The notes: a model not told the origin generated them from the letters alone. A stretch of 64,000 bases of DNA from Streptomyces sp. 1-11 (GCF_007176755.1 NZ_BJTV01000008.1:62001-126000); one strand, 5' to 3'; shown: positions 19,990-30,251, counted from the first letter of the stretch. Program-made: numbers and translations.

Positions 19990-20882
19990 CGCGCGGCCGC
20001 CGCGGCGTCGGCACGGGCGGAGACCTCGATGCCCTGCCGGCCGAGCGCGTAGGCGAGCGCGTCGGCCAGCGAGGCGCGGGTGATCACCGACCCGAGGTCG
20101 ATGCCGAGCTGCACGATCGTCTGCGCGATGGCCGGCCGGATGCCGGAGACGATGCACTCCGCCCCCATCAGCCGGGCGGCGGCCACCGTCTTCATCAGGT
20201 GCTGCGCGACCAGCGAGTCGACCGTGGGCACACCGGTGATGTCCAGGATCGCGTACCTGGCCCGTTCCTCGACGATCGCCTCCAGCAGCGACTCCATGAC
20301 CACCTGGCTGCGCGCGCTGTCCAGGGTGCCGATCAGCGGCACGGCGACGGTGCCCTCCCAGAGCTGGATCACCGGCGTGGCCACTTCGAGGAGCTGCTGG
20401 CGCTGCCGGTGGATCAGGTCCTCACCCGCGTGCAGCGCCGTCTCCATCACCACCAGACGAAGGGTACCCATGATCAGGGTCAGGGCGAGCACCGCTTCCT
20501 GGGCCTCGGGACCGGCCGGGTCCGGGAACTCCCCGCGCAGCAGCTCGACCGCCGGAGCGCGCAGGGAGGCCACCTCGCCGGAGATCTGCGCCGGGCTCGA
20601 CCCGGTGCGGGCGCGGGTGGCGGCCATCCGGCCCAGCTGCTCGCGCACCGTGCCGAAGCCGGGGGCGTCGATGTCCTCGGGGCGGCCGCTCATCGCCACG
20701 TCGGACAGCGCGTCCAGCACGGCCTTGCACGCCTCGACCGCCTCGTCACGGGAGACGGTGAACACCGAGCGGAACAAGGCGACGTCCGCCCAGCGCTGTG
20801 CGATCTGCTCCTGGCGCCGCTCCAGAAAGGCGCTCACCACACGAGACGCCGACTCGGCCGCATCCTGCTCCGGCACGTACAT
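19986..20882 (-). CDS. RsbR-like stressosome sensor
   Basis: 298-residue protein and first gene of the operon. The N-terminal half (about 10-165) is an all-helical RsbR-type sensor, possibly globin-like. A linker helix (RQRQQLLEVATPVIQLWEGT) and a C-terminal STAS domain (about 180-285) with DITGVPTVDSLVAQH follow. RsbR proteins stack with RsbS and sequester RsbT. The ATG at 20882 has GGGAGAGG immediately upstream; the longer frame to 20981 is Arg-rich and lacks family similarity. No haem- or flavin-binding motif can be asserted, so the input signal is unknown. Confidence 0.9.
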   Translation of the reverse strand: MYVPEQDAAESASRVVSAFLERRQEQIAQRWADVALFRSVFTVSRDEAVEACKAVLDALSDVAMSGRPEDIDAPGFGTVREQLGRMAATRARTGSSPAQISGEVASLRAPAVELLRGEFPDPAGPEAQEAVLALTLIMGTLRLVVMETALHAGEDLIHRQRQQLLEVATPVIQLWEGTVAVPLIGTLDSARSQVVMESLLEAIVEERARYAILDITGVPTVDSLVAQHLMKTVAAARLMGAECIVSGIRPAIAQTIVQLGIDLGSVITRASLADALAYALGRQGIEVSARADAAAAAR

Positions 20883-21094
20883 CCTCTCCCTTCCGCACAG
20901 CCCGGTTCCGCCCCGTCCGGCCGGTGCCGGGCCGATGGCCCGCGTGCGCCGGACGGCCAGGGTCCGCGCCGCCGACGGCACAACCCCGGACGGCCCGGCG
21001 GCCGAAGCCGCCGGGCCGGTGTCGGAGGGCCGTCTACCCGGGATCAGGGAGACCTCTCCTCACTGTTAGGCACGTCACTCGCGCGTGCGACGGA

Positions 21095-21574
21095 TCAGTA
21101 CGTCCCGCCGCCGCCCGGGCCGCCCACCTCGCCGCGCCACGCGCCCGTCTCCAGGCCGCCGCGCTGCTCGATGAACTCCTTGAACCGGTGCAGGTCCCCG
21201 GAGACCCGCCGCTTGACGACGCCGAGCTTGTCACCCATCTTCTCGGCCACGCCCTCCGGCTCGAACTCGAGCTGCAGCATGACCTTGGTGGTGGAGTCGT
21301 CGATGCGGTGGAACGTGACGACGCCGGCCTGCTTCGCCTCGCCGTCCACGGTGGTCCAGGCGACCCGTTCGTCGGGCTGCTGCTCGGTGATCGCCGCGTC
21401 GAACTCCCGGCGTACCCCAGCGACGTTGGTCACCCAGTGGGTGAGGGTGTCGCTGCGCTGCTCGATGCGCTCCACCCCCTCCATGAACTCCGGGAACGTC
21501 TCGAACTGGGTCCACTGGTTGTAGGCGGTGCGCACCGGGACGCCGACCCGCACGGATTCCTCGACCTGCGACAT
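21095..21574 (-). CDS. SRPBCC (polyketide cyclase/dehydrase-like) protein
   Basis: 159-residue START-like domain (SRPBCC), opening VEESVRVGVPVRTAYNQWTQFETFPEFM, which is the usual first strand and helix of these ligand-pocket proteins, and ending in a Gly-rich tail. Relatives are common in actinobacteria, often near stress genes, and bind small hydrophobic ligands; most lack a proven function. The ATG at 21574 follows GAGAGG. It is transcribed alone, about 210 nt before the rsb operon on the same strand. No biosynthetic genes are nearby, so a polyketide role is unlikely. Confidence 0.85.
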   Translation of the reverse strand: MSQVEESVRVGVPVRTAYNQWTQFETFPEFMEGVERIEQRSDTLTHWVTNVAGVRREFDAAITEQQPDERVAWTTVDGEAKQAGVVTFHRIDDSTTKVMLQLEFEPEGVAEKMGDKLGVVKRRVSGDLHRFKEFIEQRGGLETGAWRGEVGGPGGGGTY

Positions 21575-21731
21575 ACAGGAACACCTCTCGTTCTCGTCGG
21601 CTGTACGAGGACCGGGTTCCTTCTTGCCGCCCGGCTATGCATGCGAACCGGCGCACGGACGACCGGGCGGGCGGCGCGGGCCGCCGCGAGCGGCGGTGTG
21701 CGGGGGAGCGGGGGGAGTGTGCGACCCGCCG

Positions 21732-22919
21732 TCAGTCCCGTGCCGGCGCCGCGGTCTCCCGGGCGCCGGGGACCGGCTCGGGCCGCTCCCGCGACGGGCG
21801 GCCCGCACCCCGGCGGCGCAGCAGCAGGCGCCTCGCGGGCCGCTCCACCGCCTCGTACAGCACCCAGGCCAGCGCCAACGACACGGTGAAGGCGACCGCC
21901 GTCACCCCCAGGCCGGCGAGCAGGCCGAAGTGGGGCTTGTTGCCGAGCAGTTGGGTGCCCGCGCGCAGGACCAGCAGGTGGATCATGTAGAAGGCGAACG
22001 ACAGTTCCCCGAGCCGCACCAGCCGCCGGCGCCGCCACAGCGACGGCAGCCCGCGCAGGTCCGCGACGGCCGCGGCCGGGATGAGCAGCGCGAACCCCGC
22101 GATGGTGCAGACGGTGGCGGAGTAACCGGGCGTCACCTGCGGCACCAGGAAGTAGCCGATGACGGCCAGGGCCAGCGAGGCCTCCAGCCCGGGCCCGCGC
22201 CACCGGCCGAGCTGCACCAGCCGGGCCGTGACGGCGCCGAGGACGAACTCCGGGAGCCGGGCCGCGGGCATCGAGTACAGGGCCTGCTCCGTCCAGTGGT
22301 GGGCGTCCGCCCGGGCCAGGACCAGCACGGCCGCCACCGACAGCACGCCCAGCGCGGTGGCGCCGCGGGGGCCCAGCCGGCGCAGCAGCAGGAACAGCAG
22401 CGGGAAGGCGGCGTAGAAGAACGCCTCGCAGGCCAGCGACCAGCTCACCGGGTTCAGCGTCTGCCACCACGGACGCCACCACGAGTGCACCAGCAGCAGG
22501 TTGGACAGCGCCTGCCCGGAGGTCGGTCTCGGCTGGCGGGGCAGCGCGTAGGCCATGAGCAGGGCGAGGCCCAGGGTGACGAGGTGCACCGGGTAGACAC
22601 GGGCGATCCGCCGCCGCCAGAAGGCCGGCGCGCGGTCGTGGGGGCGGGCGGACCACGTCAGCACGAAACCGGACAGCACGAAGAAGAAGGACACGCCCGT
22701 GGCGCCCGCCCCGAATCCCCACAGCACGAGACGGCCGGGCTCGCCCCCGAAGTAGCCGAAGTTGTTCACGTGCAGTCCGAAGACCAGCAGCGCCGCGACC
22801 CAGCGCAGCCCGGTCAGGGACGGCAGGGCGGGGGCGGCGGCCGGCGGGGCGGAGCCCGCCCTGTCGTCGCCGGTCCGTGCGGGCGGCGTCCGGGTCGTCC
22901 GGGTCGTCGCCGTGGTCAT
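21732..22919 (-). CDS. Integral membrane acyltransferase (acyltransferase-3 / OafA-like)
   Basis: 395-residue multi-pass membrane protein. After a Thr/Arg/Pro-rich cytosolic start, the family signature appears as LTGLRWVAALLVFGLHV, with the catalytic-type His, then FFFVLSGFVLTW and RRRIARVYPVHLV. About ten hydrophobic segments follow. Such enzymes O-acylate sugars of glycans, lipids or natural products at the membrane. The acceptor cannot be predicted because no glycosyl genes adjoin it. The ATG at 22919 is preferred over 22991 for its SD (GGCAGGTGATGTG). Confidence 0.88.
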   Translation of the reverse strand: MTTATTRTTRTPPARTGDDRAGSAPPAAAPALPSLTGLRWVAALLVFGLHVNNFGYFGGEPGRLVLWGFGAGATGVSFFFVLSGFVLTWSARPHDRAPAFWRRRIARVYPVHLVTLGLALLMAYALPRQPRPTSGQALSNLLLVHSWWRPWWQTLNPVSWSLACEAFFYAAFPLLFLLLRRLGPRGATALGVLSVAAVLVLARADAHHWTEQALYSMPAARLPEFVLGAVTARLVQLGRWRGPGLEASLALAVIGYFLVPQVTPGYSATVCTIAGFALLIPAAAVADLRGLPSLWRRRRLVRLGELSFAFYMIHLLVLRAGTQLLGNKPHFGLLAGLGVTAVAFTVSLALAWVLYEAVERPARRLLLRRRGAGRPSRERPEPVPGARETAAPARD

Positions 22920-23344
22920 CACATCACCTGCCGCGGGAGGGTTGCGTGGGGCATAAAGGGGAACGTTGCCCGGTCGCCCCTTCGCTATCACCTCACGTCG
23001 CGAACATCACACCGCTGCCGAGCGGCCGGGTCCGCCATGTGCCGCGGCCGGCCGCACCCGCGCCTCCCTCCGAGTGAAAAGCCCCGCTCCCGGGCGTCCC
23101 GGTCCTCGTGCGCGGGGCCTCGGGAGCGGAGCGGGGCGGCGGGGGCGCTCCGGCCGGGTACGCCGCGACGCGGTGATCCGGCCCGCCGGCTTTCGCGCTC
23201 ACCCGTCCGGAGGACCCGTCGGCCCGGTGCCCCGTCCGGGTGGACCGTGCGGCCACATGATGCGTTCACCCGGCGCCCGAGGCGATGCCGGTCCTGGCCA
23301 CGCACGGGCGAACAACGGGTGTCGGCGCGAGGCCAGAATTGCAT
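22920..23344. other. Long intergenic region before furA
   Basis: About 425 nt without a convincing gene. Several short frames exist but are Arg/Pro/Gly-rich shadows. It contains the acyltransferase start region, a minus-strand intrinsic terminator at 23077-23137 with no protein gene in front of it, and ends at the AT-rich furA promoter. A small RNA on the minus strand is possible. Confidence 0.5.
23077..23137 (-). terminator. Minus-strand intrinsic terminator, orphan
   Basis: A 10-bp perfect stem (23081-23090 with 23128-23137, loop 37 nt) is followed on the minus strand by a TTTT run (23080-23077). A T-tract is unusual in this GC-rich genome, so the signal is noteworthy. No coding gene ends here. 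Confidence 0.5.
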
Positions 23345-23385
23345 CCTTCGTTTTATTGAACCCTTCGTGTTTACAGGGGTAGGTT
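23345..23385 (+). promoter_or_regulatory. furA promoter and probable FurA operator
   Basis: TTGAAC (23356-23361) and TAGGTT (23380-23385), 18 nt apart, form a -35/-10 pair whose expected start coincides with the furA ATG at 23392, giving a leaderless mRNA. The AT-rich direct repeats CCTTCGTTTTA (23345-23355) and CCTTCGTGTTTA (23362-23373) straddle the -35 and are a likely autoregulatory FurA site. Confidence 0.65.
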
Positions 23386-23391
23386 CGGCCC

Positions 23392-23829
23392 ATGACCGCA
23401 TCCGGTACTCCGAGCACCGCCGAGGAACTGCGCGGGTCCGGCCTGCGCGTGACGGCGGCCCGCGTCGCGCTGCTGGAGACAGTCCGTGCGGGTGACCACC
23501 TCGGGGTCGAGGCGATCGCTTCCGGGGTCCGCGACCGTGTGGGCCACATTTCGCTGCAAGCCGTCTACGAGGCACTGCACGCGCTGACCGCGGCGGGCCT
23601 CATACGGCGGATCGAACCGGCCGGCAGCCCCGCCCGGTTCGAAGGACGTGTCGGCGACAACCACCACCACATCGTGTGCCGGTCGTGCGGTGCGCTCGCC
23701 GACGTCGACTGCGCGGTGGGCGAGGCGCCCTGCCTGACCGCGTCCGACGACCGCGGCTTCTCGATCGACGAGGCCGAGGTCGTCTACTGGGGCACCTGCC
23801 CCGGCTGTTCCACCGGCCGCATTTCCTGA
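23392..23829 (+). CDS. furA: FurA, peroxide-sensing Fur-family repressor
   Basis: 145-residue Fur/PerR-class repressor. The N-terminal winged helix spans about 1-85 (LRVTAARVALLETV, ISLQAVYEALHALTAAGLI). The metal-binding dimerisation domain carries HHHIVCRSCG and the second CxxC (CPGC), i.e. a structural Zn site. It is followed after 57 nt by katG, as in the furA-katG and furS-cpeB pairs of actinobacteria, where metal-bound reduced FurA represses both genes and peroxide relieves it. Lack of an SD and position next to the -10 box indicate leaderless translation. Confidence 0.93.
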   Translation: MTASGTPSTAEELRGSGLRVTAARVALLETVRAGDHLGVEAIASGVRDRVGHISLQAVYEALHALTAAGLIRRIEPAGSPARFEGRVGDNHHHIVCRSCGALADVDCAVGEAPCLTASDDRGFSIDEAEVVYWGTCPGCSTGRIS

Positions 23830-23886
23830 GTTCCCGAGTTCCAGAGTTGCTGAGCACAGAGTTCCGTTCCGTTCGGAAGGATTGCC

Positions 23887-26118
<2,232 letters not shown>

Positions 26119-26127
26119 CCGACCCGC

Positions 26128-26177
26128 CGAGGGGCGTCCGGCCCCGGCCCGCACGGGCCGGGGCCGGACGCCCCTCG
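26128..26177. terminator. Strong katG terminator
   Basis: Perfect 24-bp stem (26128-26151 with 26154-26177) with a minimal loop, 10 nt after the katG stop. Confidence 0.9.
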
Positions 26178-26382
26178 CCGTGTGCCGGGCGCAACCGCGA
26201 ACCGCACGGGGGCGGCCCGCCCGCGCCCGGAGCCGAGGACCGTCCCCGGTACTGCGTTCGGGGCGGCCGGGGTGCACGATGGTGAGGTGGCGATCCGGAT
26301 CCCGATCCGGATCCTCCGAACGCCGAGCGGACCCGCGCGTCCCGGCACGCGGCCGCCGGCAGGCGAGAGGAGGCGGCGGCCG

Positions 26383-26985
26383 ATGACTCGGACACCTCCC
26401 ACCGCGGTGAAACGGGACCGGCTGTGGCGCTGGCGGCACAACCCGCTGCGCCGGCACAGCGACGTCGTCGAGGCCTGGGTCGTGCTCGTCACCTGGACCC
26501 TCGCCCTGCTGGGCGCGGCCCTCGGAGGCTGGGCGGCGGCGCACTCCGTGGACTCGACGCTGACCGCGCGGCGGGCCCACGTGCACGCCGTCTCCGCGGT
26601 CCTCACCGACGGCGCCGCGAGGACCCCGGCCGCCGGCAGCGGCTACGACGACGGCCGGGTCTGGGCCACGGCCCGCTGGACGGGCCCGGACGGCAAGGTG
26701 CACATGGACCGGGCGAAGGTCCTGCCCGGCGCTCCGGCCGGCTCCCAGGTCACGGTGTGGACGGACCCCGCCGGCCGGGCGGTGCCCGAGCCCGCGTCCG
26801 CGGCCGAGACCATGCTGCAGACGGTGCTGACCGGCGCCCTGGTCGCCCAGGTCGCCGGCACGACGGTCTGGGCCGGCGGCTGGCTGGTCCGCAACGCGCT
26901 GGTGCGGCGCCGGCTGGCCGAGTGGGACGAGGAGTGGAAGCGCGTCGGGCCCGAGTGGCGCAACTACAGCGGCGGCCGGGGCTGA
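26383..26985 (+). CDS. Rv1733c-like two-TM membrane protein (paralogue of 50187)
   Basis: 200-residue membrane protein with an N-terminal amphipathic segment (RLWRWRHNPLRRHSDVVEAW), TM1 (about 38-60) ending WAAAHSVDS, an extracytoplasmic domain of about 85 residues, TM2 (about 148-172) and a charged cytosolic tail (LAEWDEEWKRVGPEWR). This is the layout of the M. tuberculosis Rv1733c family, a DosR-regulon membrane protein of unknown function. Long stretches are identical to the protein at 50187. The ATG at 26383 follows GAGAGGAGG. It lies outside the main stress cluster, and no cluster-type palindrome was found in front of it. Confidence 0.85.
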   Translation: MTRTPPTAVKRDRLWRWRHNPLRRHSDVVEAWVVLVTWTLALLGAALGGWAAAHSVDSTLTARRAHVHAVSAVLTDGAARTPAAGSGYDDGRVWATARWTGPDGKVHMDRAKVLPGAPAGSQVTVWTDPAGRAVPEPASAAETMLQTVLTGALVAQVAGTTVWAGGWLVRNALVRRRLAEWDEEWKRVGPEWRNYSGGRG

Positions 26986-26993
26986 CCGGTCCC

Positions 26994-27158
26994 AGGGCCT
27001 GTCTGACCATTCGCGTCGGATCGGCCCGCGGCGTCCGGTGCCGTGCATCGCAAGGCGGAGGGTCGTCCTCGTACTGGATGTACCTGGGCGTGCCCGACAA
27101 CGCGGCGAGGTGCGGTGCCAGGCGTCGCGGGCCCGGCGGGAATGGTCAGACAGGGCCT
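26994..27158. mobile_element. MITE-like element with 19-bp terminal inverted repeats
   Basis: 165-bp non-coding segment bounded by AGGGCCTGTCTGACCATTC (26994-27012) and its inverted copy (27140-27158, 18 of 19 match); weaker inverted similarity continues inward. No frame inside looks coding. Size and ends fit a miniature inverted-repeat element mobilised in trans by an IS transposase. Repeats of this general kind are scattered in Streptomyces genomes. No clear target-site duplication was identified. Confidence 0.7.
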
Positions 27159-27197
27159 GGCGGCCCGCTTCCCGCCCGCCCCGGCCCCCCCGGCGCC

Positions 27198-28133
27198 TCA
27201 CCCGCGCAGTGCCTCGAACGCCTGCCGTGCGCCGATCCCGATCGCCAGGTCGATGTCCGGCGCCTGCGCCGCCCGCCGGTCCGCCCGGGTGAGCGCGGCT
27301 ACGGCCACCCGCGTCCCGCGGTCCGCCTCGATCACACCGATCTCGTGCCGCAGGTGGAGGAACGTTCCCGTCTTCCCGCTCAGCCGCAGACTGTCGGCGC
27401 GCAGTTCGCTCGCCAGCCGCTGGGTGAAGACCTGATGCCCCATCAGCCGTCTGAGCTCGGCCGTGGCCGTAGGGTGCGCCACCTCGTCGCGCCACACCCG
27501 CCGCAGCAGGCCGACCAGCGCCGAGGCGGTGCCGAGATTGGCGTGCGCCGGGTCCAGCGTCTCGATGGTGTGCCGTCCCGCCCGCTCGTCGCGGACGGCC
27601 AGTTCCAGCGCCAGGGAGAAGTCGTTGCCCGCGGCGCCGGCGGCGCACTCGTACATGTGGTTCATCCGGTGCCGCACCCGGATGCCGGCGCAGCCCCACG
27701 AGCGCAGCCGGGCGTCGACGTCGGCCGCCGGCACCAGGTCGAACAGCGCGTCGGCGGCGGCGTTGTCGCTCACCGAGAGCATCAGCAGGAGCAGGTCGCC
27801 GACGGCGACCGTGACGGGGTGGCGGAACGCGGCGATGCCGGTCGGGCCGACGCTGCTGGTGGCCGGATCGACCGTCACCGGCCGGGCCGGGTCGAGGCCG
27901 CCCCGCGCGATCAGGTCCAGCACGACCAGGGCGAGCGGCACCTTCACCACGGACGCGAGGGGGACGGGCTCCTCGGTGTCGAAGCCGAGCCGGTCGCCGG
28001 TGTCGATGTCGCACGCGAGGAACGAGCCCCGGACGCCGAGCGCCGCCCAGTCCCGGGCGATCGCATCGGCGACGTCCAGCAGGGGGCCGTCGCCGCAGAC
28101 CTGGGGCGCCCGGTGGGCCGCGTCCCCGGTCAT
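27198..28133 (-). CDS. blaB: BlaB-like cytosolic penicillin-recognising serine protein
   Basis: 311-residue beta-lactamase/transpeptidase fold without a signal peptide, hence cytosolic. The active-site tetrad is Ser61-Val-Val-Lys64, the second element is Ser122-Asp123-Asn124, and a KTG box (SGKTGTF) lies near residue 270. The class A Glu166 motif is not recognisable. In Streptomyces cacaoi, BlaB has the same SVVK motif and works with the LysR protein BlaA to control the divergent beta-lactamase gene. Gene order, strand and the ATGA overlap with blaA here match that arrangement. It probably senses or transmits the inducing signal rather than destroying drug. Confidence 0.85.
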   Translation of the reverse strand: MTGDAAHRAPQVCGDGPLLDVADAIARDWAALGVRGSFLACDIDTGDRLGFDTEEPVPLASVVKVPLALVVLDLIARGGLDPARPVTVDPATSSVGPTGIAAFRHPVTVAVGDLLLLMLSVSDNAAADALFDLVPAADVDARLRSWGCAGIRVRHRMNHMYECAAGAAGNDFSLALELAVRDERAGRHTIETLDPAHANLGTASALVGLLRRVWRDEVAHPTATAELRRLMGHQVFTQRLASELRADSLRLSGKTGTFLHLRHEIGVIEADRGTRVAVAALTRADRRAAQAPDIDLAIGIGARQAFEALRG

Positions 28134-29194
28134 CCGCGGGCCGCCAGCCGGGAGGCGGCGTCCGCGGACCCGGGCGGCCGCGCGGCGCGCGCACCGGTCC
28201 CGGCGCCGGCCGCCGCGGCCAGCGCCGCGGCCAGCCACTGCGGTACGTCGCCGCTTGGCTGACGCGGGGTGCCCCGCACCTCGTACCCGCGGTGCAGCGC
28301 GGCGTCGGCGAGCGGCGCCCAGTCGGCCCCGTGCCGCCGCGCGAACGGCTCGTCGCACAGCAGCAGCGCCCGGCCCGCCAGCGTCTCGGCGAGCGCGGTG
28401 GCCGCCGGTCCGGCCGGCCGGACCAGTTGCTCGGGCAGCCCGGAGCGGGCCGCCGCGCGCCCCAGCCTGTCGCGCGCGTACGGCACGTCGTCCTCCGGCA
28501 GGGTCAGGATCGGCAGGGGAGCGGTCCGCGCGCCGGTGGCGGCGCCGAGGCGGCGCGGCCGCAGGTCCTCCAGGTGGACCGCGCGACCCCGGGCGCCGCC
28601 CGGGGTGGCGTGCGCCGGCCGTCCGGCTTCGAGGGGCGGGGTGGTGTGCGCCGGCCGTCCGGCGTCGAGGGGCGGGGTGGCGTGCGAAGGCCCTCCGGCG
28701 TCGAGGGGCGGCGCGGAGGCCAGGCCGAGCGGCACCCGGTACGCGGCGTGCTCCGGCGGGACCCGCAGCAGCGCGAACGCGAGCGAGCCGTCCGCGAGCC
28801 GGGCCTCCCGCTCCCGGGGCGGCAGTTCGCGCACGCCGAGCGTGCTGCCGCGCTCCGCCCCGGCGCGGATGACCCGGGCCAGCTCCGCCGGCGCGCAGTC
28901 GGCGGGCACCCCCACCGCCCGGACCTGGGCCCGCTGGGCCGACCGGGCGGCCTGGTCGAGCCGCTGGGCCCGGTCCAGGACGTCCCGCGCGTAGGGGAGA
29001 AGCAGCATGCCCAGTTCGGTCGTGGCGACCTGCCGCCGGGAGCGGTCGAACAGCAGACCGCCGAAGCGGGCCTCCAGCGTCTTGATGCGGCGGCTGAGCA
29101 GCGGCTGGGCGATCCCGAGCCGGTCGGCGGCGCGCGAGAAGCTCGTCTCGTCCACGGTGGCGACGTACGCCTCGAGGTGTGCGAGCAGGTCCAT
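28130..29194 (-). CDS. blaA: BlaA-like LysR regulator of beta-lactamase
   Basis: 354-residue LysR-type regulator. The HTH lies at about 1-60 (ETSFSRAADRLGIAQPLLSRRIKTLE), then the linker helix and effector domain. It is divergent from the class A beta-lactamase at 29331 and overlaps blaB by 4 nt, the blaA-blaB/blaL layout of S. cacaoi, where BlaA activates the lactamase gene. The effector domain carries an in-frame insertion of three near-identical 12-residue repeats (PPLDAGRPAHTT type) from a 36-bp tandem repeat, and may be functionally altered there. The ATG at 29194 gives the standard HTH start. Confidence 0.88.
   Translation of the reverse strand: MDLLAHLEAYVATVDETSFSRAADRLGIAQPLLSRRIKTLEARFGGLLFDRSRRQVATTELGMLLLPYARDVLDRAQRLDQAARSAQRAQVRAVGVPADCAPAELARVIRAGAERGSTLGVRELPPREREARLADGSLAFALLRVPPEHAAYRVPLGLASAPPLDAGGPSHATPPLDAGRPAHTTPPLEAGRPAHATPGGARGRAVHLEDLRPRRLGAATGARTAPLPILTLPEDDVPYARDRLGRAAARSGLPEQLVRPAGPAATALAETLAGRALLLCDEPFARRHGADWAPLADAALHRGYEVRGTPRQPSGDVPQWLAAALAAAAGAGTGARAARPPGSADAASRLAARG
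28602..28709. repeat. 3 x 36-bp tandem repeat inside blaA
   Basis: Three copies with period 36 bp at 28602, 28638 and 28674. The third is slightly diverged. The period is a multiple of three, so the LysR frame is preserved. Confidence 0.9.
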
Positions 29195-29330
29195 CCAGCA
29201 GTCATATCAATTGGGTATGGGAACTTCAAAGTTCACTCTTGGACATGAGTGGAGTCCTGCTGTTTCGCTGTCCCCGTCGAAGATCCACCGACCGACACCC
29301 GATCACCGACGACCTGGGAGGACTCCGCAC
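29195..29330. promoter_or_regulatory. blaA / beta-lactamase divergent control region
   Basis: 136-bp divergent spacer. An AT-rich stretch contains the imperfect palindrome GAACTTCAAAGTTC (29221-29234, 6-bp arms) beside CAATTGGGTATG, suitable for LysR (BlaA) binding between the two promoters. The lactamase SD GGGAGG is at its right end. Confidence 0.6.
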
Positions 29331-30251
29331 ATGACCAGTGCCGACCCGATGCCGCGCCGCCGCCTGTTCAGGACCGGCCTCGCCCTCACCGCCGCCGCCG
29401 CGGTGGCCCCCGCCCTCGCATCCGCCCCCGCCTCGGCGGCCCCGGGCGCCGAAACCATCGACCTCGGGAGGGAGTTCGGCGATCTGGAGCGGCGTTACGG
29501 CGCACGCCTCGGTGTCTACGCCCGCAACGCGCGCACCGGCCGGACCGCGGCCTACCGCGCGGGGGAGCCGTTCGCGATGTGCTCGACGTTCAAGGCGTTC
29601 GCCGCCGCGGCCGTGCTGCGCGACCAGGCCGGCTGCGCGCCCCTGGACAAGGTGATCCACTACCCGGCGCGGGACATCCTCGACAACTCGCAGTACTCAT
29701 ACGACCACTTGGCCACCGGGATGACGGTGGGCGAGGCGTGCGCCGCCGCGATCCAGTACAGCGACAACACCGCCGGGAACCTGCTGCTGCGTCAGATCGG
29801 CGGTCCGCAGGGGCTCACCCGGTTCTTCCGGTCGCTCGGTGACCGGGTGAGCCGGCTCGACCGCTGGGAGACCGAACTGAACACCGCCGTCCCCGGCGAC
29901 CCGCGGGACACCAGCACACCGCGAGCCCTCGGGGAGAGCTTCGAGCGGCTGACCCTCGGGCGGGCCCTGGCCCGCGCCGACCGCGAGCAGCTCGTCACCT
30001 GGCTGAAGGGCAACACCACCAGCGGCCAGCGGTTCGGCGCCGGGCTGCCCGCGGGCTGGGTCCTCGCGGACAAGACCGGCACCGGGTCCTACGCGACCGC
30101 CAACGACATCGGCGTCGCCTGGACGACCCGGCAGACGCCCGTGCTGCTCACCGTGCTGTCCACCAAGGACGCCGAGGACGCGCCCGTCGACAACGAGCTG
30201 ATCCGCCGTGCGGCCGAGGTGCTGGCCGCCGCCCTCGCCCCCGGCGAGTAG
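29331..30251 (+). CDS. Class A beta-lactamase, exported
   Basis: 306-residue serine beta-lactamase with all class A motifs: Ser85-Thr-Phe-Lys88, Ser144-Asp-Asn146, WETELN with general-base Glu180 (Ambler 166) and Lys247-Thr-Gly249. The N-terminus (PRRRLFRTGLAL, then an Ala-rich core) has twin arginines, suggesting Tat export as for other Streptomyces lactamases. SD GGGAGG lies 9 nt before the ATG. Expression is probably inducible through the divergent blaA-blaB pair. Substrate range cannot be inferred. Confidence 0.95.
   Translation: MTSADPMPRRRLFRTGLALTAAAAVAPALASAPASAAPGAETIDLGREFGDLERRYGARLGVYARNARTGRTAAYRAGEPFAMCSTFKAFAAAAVLRDQAGCAPLDKVIHYPARDILDNSQYSYDHLATGMTVGEACAAAIQYSDNTAGNLLLRQIGGPQGLTRFFRSLGDRVSRLDRWETELNTAVPGDPRDTSTPRALGESFERLTLGRALARADREQLVTWLKGNTTSGQRFGAGLPAGWVLADKTGTGSYATANDIGVAWTTRQTPVLLTVLSTKDAEDAPVDNELIRRAAEVLAAALAPGE

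Noticed and set aside
21095..22919. Polyketide or natural-product cluster (cyclase-like plus acyltransferase)
   Set aside because: There are no synthases, carrier proteins or tailoring sets nearby. The SRPBCC and OafA-like proteins are common stand-alone genes.
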